Assembly: GCA_002440765.1 (NCBI GenBank)
Contig: DJVC01000086.1
Span: forward strand, 1 to 11,230
Length of the DNA: 11,230 nt
From: a bacterium UBP3_UBA6266
GTDB lineage: Bacteria > Auribacterota > UBA6266
Direction: 5' to 3'
The translations under genes were made by a program, and so were the position numbers. Below the pieces are notes generated by a model that saw only the letters and a list, made by a program, of their open reading frames with translations, was not told the origin of the DNA and did not search any database. How positions within the stretch are numbered: position 1 is the first letter of the stretch; each line of letters starts with the position of its first letter. Below, one piece after another: positions 9,609-11,230 of this stretch.

Positions 9609-9650
9609 AATTACTGAAGGTTGACGCAAAGATTACGCAAAAGAACCATT
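9609..9650. repeat. Partial copy of the palindromic element (right-arm fragment)
   Basis: These 42 bases match 9758-9799 at 41 of 42 positions (GCAAAGATT here, GCAGAGATT there) in the same orientation. Only the segment from AATTACTG to GAACCATT is shared; the flanks differ on both sides. It looks like the remnant of a second, truncated copy of the element at 9679-9804, or a local duplication of its right arm. Confidence 0.85.
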
Positions 9651-9678
9651 ATAAATTTGTCATACTCTATCCCCTGAA

Positions 9679-9804
9679 TCAAAAATGAGGAGTTTTGCGG
9701 AATGCCAAGGAAAACGAAGAATTGCGCGGAGGCGTAATCATTGTACGCCGCACAAGCAATTACTGAAGGTTGACGCAGAGATTACGCAAAAGAACCATTT
9801 TTGA
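9679..9804. repeat. 126-bp imperfect palindromic (MITE/REP-like) element
   Basis: The left end reads TCAAAAATG, five other bases, TTTTGCG (9679-9699). The right end is its inverse, CGCAAAA, four other bases, CATTTTTGA (9785-9804). The centre is a hairpin (9720-9761): AATTGC pairs with GCAATT and GGCGTA with TACGCC around a 7-base loop. The arms are 58 and 61 bases, so the whole element is nearly symmetrical and could fold on itself as DNA or RNA. It has no ORF. It ends 4 bases past the stop codon of the glycosyltransferase gene and may act as that gene's 3' structure. Family membership is unknown; a MITE or REP-type repeat is the likeliest class. Confidence 0.65.
9758..9799. repeat. Right-arm segment duplicated at 9609-9650
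   Basis: This is the second copy of the 42-base direct repeat, one base different from 9609-9650 and 149 bases away start to start. Here it is embedded in the complete palindromic element, forming most of the right arm. Confidence 0.85.
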
Positions 9805-9808
9805 AAAC

Positions 9809-11074
9809 TTAGAAGGCAAAACTGACTATAATAGCATCCAGTTTCTTTTCCAGGACATTATATGAATAATAAGTATTGCCCAGACGGTAATTGTGTTCCG
9901 TCATCGAAGCCGCCAATTCCGGGTTATCCAGAATTTCTTTTGTTTTCCTAACGGTGGTGTCGGAAACAAAATCGTCTATTTCTATGGTCTTAAACCCTTT
10001 CGGTTTAATGTCAATAGCATAAATCGAATACTGGTTTACAACTATGGGCTTCTTGAAATATATCGCTTCCAGAAACGCGTTCCCGAAACCTTCAAACGTT
10101 GACGGGTATGTGACAAGGTCAACATGGGGATAAACATCTTCTATCCTGTATATTTTCCTGCCATCTTCGGTGACACCGCGTTCGTCGGATATTATTTTTG
10201 AAACAAATTTTGTCCTCACGTTCAGCATTTTCGAATATTGCGCCACTCTTTTTTCGTACATGGGCCCTTCGTCGCCCGACGCGTGGGATATTACAAGTTT
10301 TGCCTTCCTGTCCAGCTTGCTGACAAGCTCGATAGCGTGCTCGATGCCTTTGCGCTGGATAACTCTTGTCGGCTGAAGGATAAGGGTTTCCCCGTCCTGC
10401 ACGCCAAGTGCTTTCCTCACCTCATTGCGGTCCGATTCTATTTTCGGCGGATTCGCAAAGTCCATCACATTCGGGATTACAACGCTTGAAACACCTGTCC
10501 TGAAACTTATCTGGTTGTCCGCCGTTGAATTTATCGTAACGTGTTTTATCGAAGGCAAATGCGGCGGAAATGCCATATTAAGATAATCCCAGACGCAATT
10601 GACCAGAAACCGTTTTCTTTCCCAGAAAAAATCATGGTGATGAGCTATTGCCGGCATACCGGTTTCCGATATGAATTCGGTAATTGCCAGTCCCAGCGGG
10701 ATATTAACGGGTATCGCGAGCGCGTTCTCGAGAACCAGGATATCTATATCGTATTTTTTGACGAATTTATAGATTTTCGATTTTAAATGATCCTTCAATT
10801 TGAGGATTTTATCCGTAACGGAAGGTTTCCTTTTCGTTTTTCCGAAACACTCGGAAGTCAGTTTCTGGATATCGGGATGCATAAAGTGGGCCTCTTCAAC
10901 GAGCATGCTTTTCTCTTCGGGCCTGTCAAGTTCACCCGCAAAATAAAAACAGTTGAAACATTTTTTTCCCAGCACCTCCGCCCATTTCTCAGTTTCGAGG
11001 GAAACTCCGTCGGTTCCCGCAAACCTTGTTGAAATAAAGCCTATATTCTTCCAAATGTTACATAAAGGTTCCAT
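9809..11074 (-). CDS. GT4-type glycosyltransferase (GT-B fold), substrate unknown
   Basis: From the ATG at 11072-11074 the protein has 421 residues with the two-domain GT-B organisation of retaining family 4 glycosyltransferases. The N-terminal acceptor domain begins IGFISTRFAGTDGVSLE (about 11-27), a glycine-rich loop start, and contains HHHDFFWER at 145-153. The donor domain begins near 200, with QPTRVIQRKGIEHAI at 234-248, the usual basic phosphate-binding strand, and the EX7E motif at Glu328 and Glu336 (FEGFGNAFLEA). It has no signal peptide or membrane segment, so it acts in the cytosol on a nucleotide sugar. The TDGVSLE start reminds me of enzymes related to mannosylglucosylglycerate synthesis, but this is recall and weak. 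An upstream TTG at 11117-11119 would add 15 residues but has no ribosome-binding site. The gene stands alone between two tRNA genes. Confidence 0.88.
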   Translation of the reverse strand: MEPLCNIWKNIGFISTRFAGTDGVSLETEKWAEVLGKKCFNCFYFAGELDRPEEKSMLVEEAHFMHPDIQKLTSECFGKTKRKPSVTDKILKLKDHLKSKIYKFVKKYDIDILVLENALAIPVNIPLGLAITEFISETGMPAIAHHHDFFWERKRFLVNCVWDYLNMAFPPHLPSIKHVTINSTADNQISFRTGVSSVVIPNVMDFANPPKIESDRNEVRKALGVQDGETLILQPTRVIQRKGIEHAIELVSKLDRKAKLVISHASGDEGPMYEKRVAQYSKMLNVRTKFVSKIISDERGVTEDGRKIYRIEDVYPHVDLVTYPSTFEGFGNAFLEAIYFKKPIVVNQYSIYAIDIKPKGFKTIEIDDFVSDTTVRKTKEILDNPELAASMTEHNYRLGNTYYSYNVLEKKLDAIIVSFAF

Positions 11075-11078
11075 AGCG

Positions 11079-11084
11079 CCCTCT
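11079..11084 (-). promoter_or_regulatory. Ribosome-binding site deciding the glycosyltransferase start
   Basis: AGAGGG lies 4 bases before the ATG at 11072-11074. The in-frame TTG start 45 bases further upstream is preceded only by T-rich sequence, so the ATG and a 421-residue protein are preferred. Confidence 0.75.
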
Positions 11085-11099
11085 TTGTCTTTTAATCTA

Positions 11100-11108
11100 T
11101 TTATACCA
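11100..11108 (-). promoter_or_regulatory. Candidate extended -10 promoter for the glycosyltransferase gene
   Basis: The minus strand reads TGGTATAAA, an extended -10 element (TGn before a TATAAT-like box, 5 of 6). A -35 box 17 bases upstream would be the poor TTTCAT. Transcription would begin near 11093, leaving a leader of about 18 bases and placing the TTG alternative start upstream of the message. Confidence 0.45.
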
Positions 11109-11146
11109 GAATACAGCAATAAATGAAAAAAATATTTTTTTGAACC

Positions 11147-11175
11147 TTGTTTTTATTAAATGGCAAATATATAAT
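11147..11175 (+). promoter_or_regulatory. Promoter of tRNA-Leu
   Basis: A perfect TATAAT (11170-11175) lies 17 bases after TTGTTT (11147-11152, 3 of 6). The predicted start near 11182 is about 8 bases before the tRNA 5' end. It is divergent from the glycosyltransferase promoter within about 100 bases. Confidence 0.65.
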
Positions 11176-11189
11176 ACAAAAACTCAAAC

Positions 11190-11230
11190 GCGGGCGTGGT
11201 GGAACTGGCAGACACGCTAGACTTAGGATC
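11190..11230 (+). tRNA. tRNA-Leu(UAG), 5' part, cut by window edge
   Basis: The sequence begins with the acceptor strand GCGGGCG, then TG, and a D arm containing GGAACTGGCAGAC, as in class II leucine tRNAs. The anticodon arm starts CTAGA (11217-11221), followed by loop CTTAGGA with anticodon TAG at 11224-11226, which reads CUA-type leucine codons. Only 41 bases are present; the variable arm, T arm and 3' end lie beyond the window. Confidence 0.93.

Noticed and set aside
9609..9799. Possible CRISPR array from two near-identical 42-base repeats
   Set aside because: There are only two copies, the gap of about 107 bases is too long for a spacer and contains the rest of a palindromic element, and no cas gene is present.
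11075..11119. TTG start giving a 436-residue glycosyltransferase
   Set aside because: No ribosome-binding site precedes the TTG, the candidate promoter would start transcription downstream of it, and the ATG at 11074 has a good AGAGGG.
9395..11230. Possible tRNA-targeted genomic island carrying the glycosyltransferase
   Set aside because: The tRNA-Gly 3' end faces tig and the tRNA-Leu 3' end faces out of the window, so both tRNAs present their 5' ends to the gene. There is no integrase and no duplicated tRNA 3' end.

Overview
The window looks like chromosomal DNA of a bacterium with moderate to low G+C. It is almost entirely housekeeping and is read nearly throughout on the minus strand. The promoters resemble sigma-70 sites (TTGACA, a 17 bp spacer, a TATAAT-like box), ribosome-binding sites are AGGAG-like, and the complete tRNA encodes its CCA end. 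I cannot place the organism. The tig-clpP-clpX-lon order, a SerA paired with a class V aminotransferase, and lysine-rich AT-leaning proteins would fit a candidate-phylum bacterium such as Omnitrophota or Elusimicrobiota, or another deep Gram-negative lineage. That placement is a guess.

Layout, following minus-strand transcription from right to left. At the right edge, a tRNA-Leu(UAG) gene on the plus strand runs off the window. It is divergent from a GT4-type glycosyltransferase gene (9809-11074). Next comes a gene-free stretch of about 340 bases (9471-9808) holding a 126 bp imperfect palindromic element and a separate copy of part of its right arm. Then come tRNA-Gly(GCC) with its own promoter and a strong intrinsic terminator, followed by a clear promoter for a six-gene run.

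That run is trigger factor (tig), clpP, clpX, lon, a class V aminotransferase and serA. The gaps are 9, 4, 5, 28 and 1 bases, so it is very probably one operon. The first four genes cover nascent-chain folding and the two main cytosolic ATP-dependent proteases. The last two cover the first two steps of phosphorylated serine synthesis: SerA oxidises 3-phosphoglycerate and the aminotransferase probably aminates the product. After a 164 bp AT-rich gap, purA (adenylosuccinate synthetase) begins on the same strand and is cut by the left edge after 239 codons.

I see no CRISPR array, phage genes, transposase or defence genes. The most unusual material is the palindromic repeat at 9679-9804 with its partial copy at 9609-9650, and the coupling of protein quality control with serine synthesis in one transcription unit. 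I found no convincing evidence of a new multi-gene system.
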